Source of the DNA: Limonium bicolor
Taxonomy: Eukaryota > Streptophyta > Magnoliopsida > Caryophyllales > Plumbaginaceae
Length of the DNA stretch: 64,000 nucleotides
Assembly: GCA_023374045.1 (NCBI GenBank)
Contig: CM041777.1
Span: forward strand, 484,507,594 to 484,571,593
Direction of reading: 5' to 3'
Shown: one piece after another, positions 1 to 10,290 of the stretch
How the letters are laid out: each line of letters begins with the position of its first letter
Position numbering within the stretch: the first letter of the stretch is position 1
Program-made: the position numbers and the translations under genes
The notes under the pieces: generated by a model
Databases searched by the model: none
What the model saw: the letters and a program-made list of their open reading frames with translations, nothing else
What the model was told of the DNA's origin: nothing

Positions 1-418
1 CAATCACAAGAAAAAGATCATATTTTATAGTTTTTATACTTTATTTTTCAATTTTAAATAATGAGTTTTTCTATGTACTATATAATTGTTACTTTTAATA
101 TTCTTCATAGTATTGTTATAAACTTTTTACGATTTTAAGTCATCGCTACGTAACACTTTAACAATTTATGTTTATTTTTCAAAATAATTTAATTTTGATT
201 ATTTTGTCATTTTCATTTATTTAAATCTTTTTGTTTTTCATTTATTTAAATATATTCATTTTTTAAAATTGATTTCCAACTTGATATGATCTTTAATTAT
301 TGTTTACGTATTTGTTTATTTTTAAATTTTATAAAAAAATTGAACATAAACCCTTGAGGTTACGATGCGTGGGTAAAATAGGGTTATGAAAAATAGAATA
401 TATCAGAATTTGAACTGA
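1..418. other. AT-rich sequence, nothing recognised
   Basis: This stretch is strongly AT-rich with many T and A runs. No open frame of useful length, terminal repeat or RNA gene is visible on either strand. It is probably old repeat debris, but I cannot assign it. Confidence 0.5.
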
Positions 419-571
419 GGGGCATCCCGTAAAAAAATTGAAACTTTAGGGGTATCTCGTAATGAAAATGAAACCTCAAGGGTATCTCGTAAAGAAAATG
501 AAACCTTAGGGGTATTTCATAGTGTTAATGAAACCTCAGGGGTATCTCGTAAAATTCACCCAAACCTTAGG
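419..571. repeat. 30-bp tandem repeat, about five units
   Basis: Five successive units of about 30 bp each start with GGGGTATCTCGTA or a close variant and end with GAAACCTCA or GAAACCTTA. The units differ by several substitutions, so the array is not recent. It has no coding capacity and no terminal inverted repeats. It may be the internal part of an old non-autonomous element; the family is not recognised. Confidence 0.7.
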
Positions 572-1261
572 TGTATATTGTGAAATTTTCCTTTTTTTTA
601 ATGTTCTCATATAACGTGATTTTAGAAGGGCATGGATAGCTATGAGTTGTTACCTTACTTTGAGTAAAAACTAATTAGAAAATAAAAATGAAAGAATATT
701 GTAGTCTAAAATGTGACTACAAGAAATACCTAATGGATGAGACATAGATAATTAAAGCACAAGATTCTTTGTGGTATTCACACTAGGACTACGACTTCGG
801 ATAACACTTGAGGATATTTTCATCTCCCATTGTCCGGGCTTTTTTTTAAACTTAATGTAGAGAGATTCATCTAAAAAATATGTTATAGTAAAAAGATAAG
901 GATGCGCTAATTGACAAGCTTTGTGTCAAGCTAACACCACATAGAACCAAAGATGAATGAATTGATGGTCTCATAGGATATTTAAAGAGTAGCGCATGTT
1001 AAAGGAAAGAAAACAAGAAATTTGAAAATTTTTTAAGGGGTTTCATAGGGTGAATGATAATTTGAACAATTGAATGTTTTTGAAGGGTTTAGAGAGTTCG
1101 AGTGGTATTTGAAGTTTAAAAAGAACTTGAAATTCTAGGGATAATGAGACAATCATGGTTTAAAGATTGTTTTTGAATATTTTAGGGTCACTGCCATATT
1201 TTAGTCTTTATGAAAGTTAATAAGCATTGTAAACTTTTTGTAGCTTGAAAGAATTTTTTTT
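572..1261. other. Intergenic sequence, nothing recognised
   Basis: AT-rich sequence with stop codons in all frames. I see no terminal repeats, coding similarity or RNA structure to report. Confidence 0.5.
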
Positions 1262-1472
1262 AGGGCAACCCGCAGCCGCTACTCTTTAAGTGCGCTATGG
1301 GTAAATCAAGAGACTGAAGCAAGCATCTACAAATCACATCACCCAGGTAAATCACACAAGGCAAGCCCCATGTGACAGGATGGACTAGAATGAGATGGTG
1401 GAGGTTGAAGAATTCGAACCCATGACCAAATGATCCCCTACTCCATCCTCCACCAACTCGGATGTTCGAATT
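1262..1472 (-). mobile_element. SINE-like element (tRNA-derived head)
   Basis: Read on the minus strand, the block begins near 1472 and carries a good Pol III B box, GGTTCGAATTC (complement of 1411-1421). About 40 bp upstream of it lies a weak A-box-like stretch, TGGTGGAGGATGG. The body of about 210 bp is more GC-rich than its surroundings. This is the layout of tRNA-derived plant SINEs. No clear 3' tail or target duplication is visible, so this is an inference from the promoter boxes and size. Confidence 0.4.
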
Positions 1473-1530
1473 TAGACATATTTTGGTCTTTATAAGGACA
1501 TGAGGAGACTTTGGTAGCCTTTGAGGTGTC

Positions 1531-1732
1531 TGTTAGATATGATAATCTAATTAGTCTGGTAATCTATACACTAGAGTGTAACCTATGGATTTAGATCAAG
1601 ATTACTTCTTTATGTGGTATGATGATGGTTTGAGTGTAGTAACGAATAGCAAAGATGAAGACATCAGGATTTACGTGGTTCGATCTTGAATGATCTAGTC
1701 CATGGGGGGTTCGATAGAGGTTCTTAGTAGAA
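1531..1732. repeat. Truncated LTR fragment, probably copia
   Basis: The block starts with TGTTAGATATG and contains ATTTACGTGGTTCGATC followed by a CATGGGGGGTTCG stretch. This is a word pattern often seen in copia LTRs. It stops abruptly against the LTR of element E near 1732. There is no partner LTR, primer site or target duplication, so it is a fragment. Confidence 0.4.
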
Positions 1733-2073
1733 TCATGTCTGGTCCGGGAGTCCAAGCACCAAATAAGGCAATAGCTTTTGGTATCGTCTAGTCCGGGAAT
1801 GTTTGTTAGTACACAGACTCGAACCAGCTCTGAAATGCACTAGAAGAGTTGTCCTGACTCCCATACGGTCTTGTTTTGGTCCTTAGCCTCTTTACACGTG
1901 CTCCTAGACCTTTCTTTTTAGCATTTACCCTATTTTAGCATACCACATGTAAGGAATGCTCTTGATATTTAATATAAAATAACACTTAAATGGGGAAACT
2001 TATAACATTATGTCCTAAATTAATTGACAATTAATGCACATAAATATAGATAAATTTCCCACTTATCAAGTGG
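1733..2073 (-). repeat. Element E, partial 3' LTR
   Basis: On the minus strand the LTR starts with TGATAAGTGGGAAATTTATC at 2073 and runs left to about 1733, where it meets unrelated LTR-like sequence. It aligns by eye with the far right LTR segment at 30801-31096: both have a 'GGAAATTTA..TAT' start, then an AAGAGGCTAAGGA word, then GTGCATTT or GTGTATTT with GAGCTGGTTCG or GAGTTGGTCCG. It also holds degenerate GGTCCGGGA / CCCGGAC hairpin words. The distal two thirds of the LTR are missing. Confidence 0.7.
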
Positions 2074-2745
2074 GACGGTGGAGTTTGCCTATATATCAAG
2101 GATGACAAAATCGCATGGAAAGTATAGATGTTCCACCTTTACAAAAACAACCTCCACCATACCTTGATGATGAATAATTGAACGGTCGATAAGCTGAAGC
2201 GCCATTCATGTGGGCTTGAGTTCACCAATCTCAAGCTCCTTAAAGACTGAATAAGGCATTAGAATAATCGAGATGCCTAGATGAGTAGTGAGCAAAGGCA
2301 TTGGCTCCTAATCTGCAAGGAAGAGTGAAACTCGCCGGATCTTCACACTCATCTGGAAGACACTTTTGAATGAGTGTTGATCATGTTTTAGTGAGCTGAA
2401 AAGTTCCTGCCTCTAGTAGTTTCATTTTATTCGATAGAAGCTACTTAAGAAATTTAGCATAGCTAGGCACTTTAGCAACCAAGTCCATGAAAGGGACATT
2501 GAAGGATAGCTACCAGAAAATAATGAGAAACTTATTGAACTTGCTATCCTCTTTGGTGTGATTAGCCCTGTTCGGAAAAGGAATAAGAACATCAGGAACA
2601 AGAGCGGTCTTTGGGGCGCTGCCATCCCGAGGAGGCGAGGAAGTGTCCTCTTCAAAAGCTTCCATAGATGGTGTCGAAATCTGAATATCAGCTTCATATT
2701 GAACCTCAAGACCCTACAAATTTTTACCATTTTTTGTTGCAACTA
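2074..2745 (-). pseudogene. Element E, protease-region remnant, truncated
   Basis: The minus-strand frames carry, with shifts and stops, words found in the protease region of elements A and B: a PFPNR motif near 2570, a YAKFLK-like motif near 2450, the INLMP-type neighbourhood near 2270 and CDFVILDI near 2110. The reading is cut in the 'VPL' codons just before the usual LILGRPF motif. The very next bases, 2073 leftwards, are the start of the 3' LTR. Reverse transcriptase, RNase H and integrase are therefore absent from this copy. It is clearly a dead aspartic-protease portion of an Athila-type polyprotein. Confidence 0.6.
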
Positions 2746-3599
2746 CCTTTACTACGAGCTCATATATCCTTCTCGAACTAATCATCCGTCTCGTGACGCG
2801 GAACTCACACCTCAGCTCGGGCTACAACCTTTTTTGCATATGAGATTAAGATGGCCTAAACAGTGTGAGAGGGATGATACTGATCAAAGTTTTCTTCCTG
2901 TACCTCAACAGAAGAAACCGGAGCAGCCACTGGAGCATCATCTTCTATAACAAGCACAATGTTAGTTTGCTCCTGCAAGTTCTTTTCAGTTTGGCTAGGC
3001 AAGTTACTTGGAGTCTGCTGAAGTAACTGTTGTGAAATATACTGAAGTTGTATCTCAACATTTAGATTGAACGCTAGTTGATTAGCATTGAAGGTCTCCT
3101 GCTATGCACATTTCAATTTGGCTATAACAACAAAGTTGGTGAGGGGAGCCTTCAAATTCGAGGAAGTACCACTGCTAGAATTCCACGTCCGCTAATGCTA
3201 CTGCAGTTGCTGATACAATAAATTGTTTAGTTGTTGCCCAACGTTACTATTGTTAGGCTGGTACCTTTGTTGTTAGTAACCCTGGTTGTTTTGGTTACCA
3301 TAGAAGTTACCCTGCCTAATCCCAACATAACTAACCACTTCTTCTTGCTGCGGCATACATTGACATGTTCCAACATTTCCTCCACGGAACTCACAGGAAA
3401 AGAGGTTGAAACAACAGCAACACAAATTTGAAATTTATCATAGCAGCCATCTTCTTATATTGCTTCGTTACAGAGTCAAGCTTGGCAAATTGAAGAGTAA
3501 TCTAATCTATTTCACATATACCCATTGTCTGTCATTGAAGAACTCATTGGGCAGCCTTTGCACCTCCCAACTCATTCGTAGAATTACTCACTATTGCCA
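2746..3599 (-). pseudogene. Element E, gag C-terminal/linker remnant
   Basis: This is a degenerate stretch between the recognisable gag core and the protease words. On the minus strand short Gln/Asn-rich pieces recur, matching in position and composition the Q/N-rich gag tail of element A near 8690-8880. No zinc knuckle can be recognised. The apparent forward-strand frames here have no family resemblance and are treated as chance. Confidence 0.4.
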
Positions 3600-4412
3600 G
3601 CAACTATCTTAGTTTAGAGCTAGGGAGCTCCATAAGACTTCCTTCGGTGCAGGTATCCACCAAGAGACGGATTTGGGGATCTATATCCTTGTAGAAAGAC
3701 TGTAGGACTACTTCCTATGCCAAGCTATGGTGAGGAACTCTTCTAGCTATTCCTTTGAACCTCTCCCACACTTCAGATAGCGATTCACCTGTGAACTGCT
3801 TGAAATTAGTAATCTCACCCCTCATAAACAACATGCGAGAAGGTAGGAAATACTTAGCAAGGAAAGTGTTGGCGAAGTTGATCCAACTGGCGATGTTGTT
3901 GGGGGCCAACGACTTCAGCCATTAAGTAGCTCTATCCCTTAATGAAAGCAGAAACAAAGTGAGTCTCGCTACCTCCTGAGTAGGTGGAGCGGAGCAGGCT
4001 TGAACTAGTCGTAGGAACGATGTGAGGTGGGCGTTGGGATCCTCTATGACTAACGCTCTGAATTTTGGCGCGTTCAAGACTATGTTGATGTAATGTGTCT
4101 TGAACTGTGATTCAGTGCCAGCCGGGAGAGTAGGAATTATTATCGATGTTGTAAGTCCCTTCACACTAGGATGAGCATAGTCCTTTAGTTGCCTCTTCGA
4201 ATTAATTATACCATTAATTTTTATTTATGTTTATGGAGCAATCGAATCGGATGGCGGAGTCTCAGAGCAAATACCCTCTTTATCAAATAACTGGTGAACT
4301 TTCTCTTATTCATGTGGATCCAAATTTAGCACCTAACAGACTCACCTTGCCAATCTAATGATTTCAAGATCTAGCTCAAATTCTGGTTTTCCTGCCGACT
4401 AAGTAACAAACA
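3600..4412 (-). pseudogene. Element E, gag (capsid) pseudogene
   Basis: Minus-strand frames contain the retrotransposon gag core: FKTHYI near 4090, QEVARLTLFLLSLRDRA near 3950, FLAKYFLPSRM near 3850, and GESLSEVWERFKGIARRVP near 3750. The same order and words occur in gag of A and B. In-frame stops interrupt it, for example just after RDRA and after the PHHSLA word. The start region near 4410 still shows FELDLEI as in A. Gag would form the capsid-like particle packaging element RNA; this copy cannot make an intact protein as read. Confidence 0.75.
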
Positions 4413-4806
4413 TAATTTAATTAGAAACGAATAAAAACAATAATTAGATAAAAACAAGATAAAGATAACTAAAGAAAATAACAAAAACTAAAGACAAGTA
4501 CTAAATTTAAAATAAACAAGAAAATAATAAACTAACAAAAATGGAAATAAAATAAATCAATTAAAACAATGAAATAATTATAGATAAAACAATTAATCTA
4601 AAATTAAAGGAGCATTAAAAAAAATCTAAGAATATTAAAATAAAAAATTATAGATAAAACAAGATTGGAAAAAAAACTAAAATCAAAATAAAATAAAAAT
4701 ACTGGAACAAAAATAAACTAAAAGTAAACAAAATAGATAAATTAAGAAAAATAAAAACAAAGAAAAAACTAAATAATCGTGCCTCACAGTCCATGTGCCA
4801 AAAACT
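4413..4806 (-). other. Element E leader with decayed primer site
   Basis: This is an A-rich leader (T-rich on the element's own strand) between gag and the 5' LTR. Read on the minus strand, the LTR end ACCCATCA is followed by AGTTTTTGGCACATGG. Only TTTTTGGC matches the expected tRNA-Asp primer site, so the site has decayed. The remaining 350 bases hold nothing else recognisable. Confidence 0.55.
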
Positions 4807-5682
4807 TGATGGGTAAAAACCTAACCGTAGTGTATGGTCGATTATAGTAAGTTTTTCTATAGTATTCCCTAGGTATCGAACTAAGAGAGACAATTTCTAG
4901 TTCACTCTCTATCTAATGAAATAAACTAAAAAGAGATTAATAACAATAAGTTGGGGGGTTTGAAGTGCGAATCACAAAATACTAAAACAAAACAATAAAG
5001 CAATAAAAATGCGATCTTGTGATGATAAAGGAAAGCAAAACTTCGGACTTTGATTTCACCCTTTCACTATGTTTATACTTTCCTGGCAGTTTTGAAACGA
5101 TGGTAATCCCAGAGTTTAACTATCTATCGCAGCTCTCACTTGTAGAAAAGAACTCGGTTTTCAACTACTGGAGCCAACTCTCGTTACACTCTTCCTAGTC
5201 TACAACCGCTTATTAACTAACTCGTGCTCTAGGGACAATTAACCAACTAATTCTCTCGAAGTTGTGTAGTTAACCAATTTATTCCTCTCTTAATCTAAAC
5301 TCTATCGCAACTCTCACTTGTAAATAGGATCCAATAAATATTCTATCTAGATGAGAATTCAAGAACAACAATATGCATACAATTAAACTTTACTAAAATC
5401 ATAATCAAACCATTGTCAGAAACATAATAAAAGAGATCCAGGGCTACATCTAGCCTAAAGTGTAAAGAGTTTACTCAGTCATAGCAAAGGAATAAATGAC
5501 AACAAAGATAAAGAGAAAACACCATCAAAATTGTCGTGGAAGCGATGACGAAACCTGTCCTATCCTGCTACAGCTCCTTTCTGTTCCAATCCTCTCTCTC
5601 CAATCTCTCTAGAACGACTGTCTTCATGTGTCGAAAGATAGATATGTTTGATCTCGTTCTCTTCTTTTAACCTAGGGGGCGC
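4807..5682 (-). repeat. Element E 5' LTR, U5 end, first of four pieces
   Basis: On the minus strand this piece ends in ACCCATCA at 4807 and shares with the U5 of element A the words GTTCGATACCTAGGGAATACT and GGTTAGG. It is broken at 5682 by element A. The LTR resumes at 20026, 25840 and 30801. Together the pieces make an LTR of about 1.5 kb, close to A's 1.57 kb. E and A therefore belong to related Athila subfamilies. Confidence 0.7.
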
Positions 5683-7250
5683 TGATAAGTCGGGAATTTA
5701 CCTATTTCTATGAGGTCTATTTATGCCTAATTCGTTGCTATTTACTGCTAAATTCCCGTCTTATGAGTATATTTATGCTTCATGTTGCAATTGTCTTCTA
5801 TGATGGGTTTTTGTGTTATTTCAGGTAAAAATCTCAAGAAAACAAGTTCCCTATCATTGTAGCGGTATTTTTTTATTTTCAAACAAGTTGAATGGAGTGA
5901 AAACATGCATTATCCATCAATTTCAGGTTAGATCCAGGACCTTATACAGGTCCTAAGTCCCGGACCAACCATTAGCCAGACTCACAACCCATTTTTGAGC
6001 ATGGTCCGGGACTTCATACACATCTTAAGTCCCGGACCACACTCAGACAGAACTCTCGACCGACTTTGAAGACTGGTCCGGGACTTCATACGCACCTTAA
6101 GTCCCGGACCATAATCAGGCTTGACTCTCGGCCAACTTTGAGGATTGGTCTGGGACTTCATACACATCCTAAGTCCCGGACCACACTTAAAGACGTTCTC
6201 GCGGCTGATTTTAAAGGGTGGTCCGGGACCTTAGACATGGACTAGGTCTAGGACCAAAGAGCTAAAACGGCCAGTATCTTAACTGAAAGAGGAGAATTGA
6301 AAGATAAAAAGCGAGACTTTAGGAACGTCAGTCACACAATTCACAACGCAGAGAGCTTACCACATAACAGAAAGGAGAGAGAGAAAGGTTATGCTTTGGA
6401 AGATCTTGAAGATTGTTGAAGAGAGAAGAGAAGACTGAAGGTTAAGAGCAGAGAATTCGTGACGGCTTCTGACATCAGAGTTTCTCCTAGTTCTTTCTTC
6501 TCTGAGTCTGTTCTATTCAATTCAAGCATTGTTATCATGATTATGGCTGTGTAATTCGTTTTAATTCCGGTTTGCTATGTATCCCTAGATTGATTATTCG
6601 AGTACCTTTCTGATTTTCTACGATTCAATTGAATAAAGTTCTTTTCTTTAATAAATTTCTAAATCTTCAATAATTTGGCCAATTATTGAGATTACTATTT
6701 TGAAAGCTTATAAGTGACGACTGCGGCTTTCAATTGAATACAGGAAAAGAACCGGTTAGTATAGAGACGGTAATTCCTCTAAATTGCTAACTGACCAATA
6801 GTCTATATTGTGCTTAAAGCAATTAGTAAACAGTGGGTTCATAACGAGAGTTAGGATTCGGTCTTTGCTAATTAGAATTTGCTGAGCGGGAGACCGGAGG
6901 TAAATTACTGTTGTTCTAGGGTGTTATTCAGAATTCTTTTGGAAATCACTCAGGGAAAGGAATTACAAATCTAGGGAGAAGTAGTGAACCGGGATTACCT
7001 TTCAGAATCAGATTCAAATCAGTTATTTTTCTATTATTTACCGTTTCTTAATCTTTTCACAGCATTTATTTCCATAAACCAAGACCCCTGATTTCCTGTT
7101 ATTCATACGTTATTTAGTCTTTTTAATTTTGTTAGATTAGTAAGGATTTAAACTAGACATCGCCTCCTCTGGTTCGATACTTAGGGAATACTCTGAGATT
7201 AAAACTTGCTAGAATTGACCGGTACATTTGTTGTTAGGTTTACCCCATCA
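5683..7250 (+). repeat. Element A 5' LTR
   Basis: Starts TGATAAGTCGGG and ends TTTACCCCATCA, directly followed by the primer site. It matches 18452-20020 along its whole length with scattered substitutions. It contains a five-unit hairpin array at 5931-6262. Downstream of the array the sequence is purine-rich and contains GAAAGATAAAAAG near 6300, the best TATA-like word, so transcription may start just 3' of the array; this is inference. Confidence 0.93.
5931..6262 (+). repeat. Hairpin array in A 5' LTR, 72-bp period
   Basis: Five units begin near 5931, 6003, 6075, 6147 and 6220. The best units have 12-base arms GGTCCGGGACTT and AAGTCCCGGACC around a loop of 12 bases, followed by a spacer of about 36 bases that is itself partly conserved. 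Arms are much better conserved than spacers, as expected for a selected inverted repeat or protein site. The same array stands in the 3' LTR (18699-19025) and again inside the element (13319-13638). Confidence 0.9.
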
Positions 7251-7256
7251 AGTTTT

Positions 7257-7274
7257 TGGTGCCGTTGCTGGGGA
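7257..7274 (+). promoter_or_regulatory. Element A primer-binding site (tRNA-Asp type)
   Basis: TGGTGCCGTTGCTGGGGA lies six bases after the 5' LTR. It differs at two positions from TGGCGCCGTTGCCGGGGA, the complement of the 3' end of plant tRNA-Asp, seen intact in element B at 48734. It would prime minus-strand DNA synthesis. Confidence 0.85.
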
Positions 7275-7635
7275 GGCACGTTATTTAGTTTTATTTTTAT
7301 TCTTGTTTTTATTTAGTTACTTTTATTCTGTTTATTTTTGTCTACTTTTCATTTCGTTTAATTTTAATTTTAGTTTTAGTTTGATTTTATTTGAGTTTTC
7401 TTTTATCTATTGGATTTTGTGAAGATTTGTTTTCTGATTTTACTTTTAGGATTTTATTCCGAGAATATTTTCTTTGTTTCTAGGATTTTTATTTAATTAG
7501 ATTTGATTCTGTTTATTTTTCTTAAGCTTTACGTGAGATATTTCTTATATTTCTTTATGGTTTCTTTTGGTTTTATCCAATTGAATTCACTCTTAAAATT
7601 ACGCTAATTCATTCTCAGTTAGCAAATTTTTGTTT

Positions 7636-8441
7636 ATGGTTAAAACTCGATCTGCAGGTGAACCCGAATTTGAACTTGACCTCGAGATTGACAAATTGAC
7701 AAGGCGAATTCGTCAGGGGTTGGATCTGGATTCACCGGTAGAGGAGAAGGTTCCTGAGCCACTTATCACCGAAGAGGTTCCGGACATTCAACCAGAAGCT
7801 AACATGGGTGATGACAATCAGAGGCAAATGAGGGACTATACCCACCCAAGTGTCGAAGGGCTGGTTTCACTGATAGTTAGTCCTGTGTTACCAGGAGGGG
7901 TGCAGTGGCAATTCAAGACATATTATGTGACTATGGTTATGAATGCGCCTCAATTTAGCGAGACAGTCACCGAAGATCACAATGTCCATCTCACCACTTT
8001 CCTGAGATTTGTAGGAGCATGTTCTACACCAGCTTCTCAGGAGGTTGCTAGACTTACTCTTTTCCCATTCTACCTGAGGGATAGAGCTGGCGAATGGCTA
8101 AACTCATTGGCGCCTGACAACATCACCACCTGGGCGGAGTTAGCTAATACGTTCTTAGCAAAGTATTTCCTCCATCTCGAATGTTGACCATGAGAGGAGA
8201 GATTACTATTTTTAAGCAATTCTCTGGTGAGACATTATCTGAGGCCTGGGAGCGTTTTAAAGGGATAGTGCGAAAAGTACCACACCATGGTTTGGGAGAA
8301 GAGGTAGTACTGCAGTCTTTTTACAAAGACTTGGATCCCTCAAGCCGTTTAATGGTAGATACTTGTGCTGGGGGAAGTCTCATGGAGTTGCCAATTGCTA
8401 GAATCAAGGAGTTGTTGGAGACCATTACTACAGCTAATTAG
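7636..8441 (+). pseudogene. Element A gag (capsid-like), frameshifted
   Basis: The ATG at 7636 opens a frame beginning MVKTRSAGEPEFELDLEI. Core words are QWQFKTYYV, ASQEVARLTLFPFYLRDRA, then FLAKYF near 8160. There the frame breaks, and the rest (MRGEITIFKQFSGETLSEAWERF) continues in another frame to a stop at 8441. This is the retrotransposon gag domain, which assembles the cytoplasmic particle. The C-terminal Q/N-rich tail follows as broken frames at 8586-8878. No Cys-His zinc knuckle is apparent, unlike many Ty3/gypsy gags. Confidence 0.85.
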
Positions 8442-9230
8442 TGGGGAGGTACAAGATCTGGGGAGGCTGCACCGAAGAAGACTGCTGGTGTTTATGAGGT
8501 TGATTCGAACACATTTCTAGCTGCTAAGATAGAAGCGATGTCGAAGCAATTTGAGCGATGTGTGCAGTAATGAACCCACAGTCGAATGCAGCAGCTGCTC
8601 CTGAGTCCTATCCGCCTTATGAGTTTTATGGGAGGAGTTCTAACATGTGTTAGTGTGCTTCGTCACAAGAAGAAGCAACAAATTATGTGGGTAACAGACA
8701 AGCCAGTTACTTTGGCAACCAAGGGAATTCAGGTTACCACTCACAACAACAGAACCGTTACCAAGCTGGTGGTAACATCAACTCCAATCAGAGACCGCCA
8801 CAGCAGTATAATCAATCCTACCAGAAGCCACCGCAGAATCAGAAAGCACAGAATATTCAGGTGCTAGAACATCCTTGAGTATGGAAGAAGTTTTGGCCAG
8901 AATGAATGATTTCATCACAGTAAACACGAAGAAATTTTCTGAGCTAGAAACATTCAATCAAGAGCAGAGGACTTTTAACAATGATCAGAGGACCTTTAAT
9001 AGGAACATCGAGAATCCGCTTTCCCAGATTTCATAGCAGTTCGCTTAGCGTCCTTTGGGTTCCTTGCCTAGCCAGTCAGAGCAGAATCCATGCCAAAGCA
9101 ATCACTTTAACAAGTGGTAAGCAGCTTGATCCGGTGGTCCCTAAAGCTGGGGCCTCTCCTCTTGATGATGAACAGAATGCGAAGGCTGACCTAGTGAAGT
9201 CTGAGGAGAAGCCAGCTGAGGAGGGTGTTA
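8442..9230 (+). pseudogene. Element A gag tail and gag-protease linker
   Basis: Broken frames rich in Gln, Asn and Tyr (for example NQGNSGYHSQQQNRYQAGG near 8720) are followed by a stretch with FNNDQRTFNR-type repeats near 8950-9000. A similar Q/N-rich tail with AQTKFTEQEA-type helices is present in element B at 50000-50480. It probably binds RNA or acts as a flexible spacer; there is no enzymatic motif. Confidence 0.55.
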
Positions 9231-10290
9231 CGGTTAACAAGGCTCCTACTTCTTTACCACCTCCACGACGTGCAGTTACTGAGATACCGGTTCCTTTTCC
9301 AAACCGGTTGAAGAAGAGAGACTTGGATGAGCAAGTCGGTAAGTTTTTAAGTATTTTCAAAAAGTTGACAATTAACATTCTTTTTTCTGATGCTTTGAAA
9401 CAGATGCCGATATATGCAAAGTTTATGAAGGACATCCTATCCAACAGAAGGTCCTTGGTAGAAAAAGACGCTGTGCAGCTCACTGAAAGTGTCTCAGTTG
9501 TTCTTTCGAAGAAGTTACCACCTAAGCTTGATGATCCTGGTACACCAGTCATACCTTGTGCAATAGGTAACATGAACTGCGGTAAGGGGTTGTGTGATTT
9601 AGGTGCTAGCATTAATTTAATGCCCTTATCTATGTACTTGAAGCTTGGTTAAGGAGAATGTGAACCTACTAGAATTACTTTGCAGTTGGCAGATAGATCG
9701 ATCATCTTGCCAAAAGGGGTGGTTAGAGATATAGTTTTTTCAGTCGATACTTTTGTCTTCCCTGCTGATTTTGTTATTTTAGACATGGAGGAAGATAAAG
9801 TAGCGCCACTAATTCTAGGTCGACCATTCATGCAAACAGCGAGGACCCTCATTGATGTTGATGGGGGTAAGATAATTCTACGGTTGCATGATGAGCAGTT
9901 AGTGTTTGACATAACCAAGGCTACTACACACCCTTATGATGTTCATGCTTGTTTTAGTATGGATTGTATTGACACTTTGATGCAGGATTATTCATACAGC
10001 CCAACGGAGCTTGATGCATTGGAAAAGTGTTTGGTAGATTCTATAGATAGCACTCATGATGATCCTGAGGTTTCTACCACAGCATTTCAGCTCTCTACTG
10101 GGAGGCCGTATCGAAAAAATTTCAGAATTGAGGAGGAACAGCTAGACCGAGTTCCAAAGACGCTTGCATTTTCTGTGGAATCACCACCTTCTCTTGAATT
10201 GAAACCTCTTCCTAGTCATCTTAAATATGCTTTCTTAGTTCCTCCATCTGATTTGCCTGTTATTATTTCTAATGCTTTAACTGATGAATA
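9231..10290 (+). pseudogene. Element A aspartic protease region of pol
   Basis: Motifs in order: PFPNRLKKRDLDEQVGKF near 9295, DALKQMPIYAKFMKDIL near 9385, then CDLGASINLMPLS near 9590, which is the active-site neighbourhood. After a one-base break and stop at 9650 come LADRSIILPKGVV near 9690 and LILGRPFMQTARTLID near 9810. The protease would cleave the polyprotein. The frame stops again at 10291 before reverse transcriptase begins. The neighbouring RT motifs confirm the order gag-protease-RT. Confidence 0.8.

Noticed and set aside
1262..1472. Possible tRNA gene because of the B box GGTTCGAATTC
   Set aside because: No cloverleaf can be drawn around it (no matching acceptor or anticodon stem), so a SINE head is the better reading.
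3231..3612. Forward frames in element E
   Set aside because: They are antisense to the decayed gag tail and linker and have no family resemblance.
5982..6167. Minus-strand frame with repeated MKSRT-type words
   Set aside because: A 72-base period (divisible by three) makes the hairpin array translate as a repeat; the conservation is in the palindromic arms, not in codons.
5931..6262. Regular repeats with spacers, reminiscent of a CRISPR array
   Set aside because: The units are palindromic, the spacers are partly conserved between units, the arrays lie in LTRs of a plant retrotransposon, and no cas-like gene exists. CRISPR does not occur in plant nuclear DNA.
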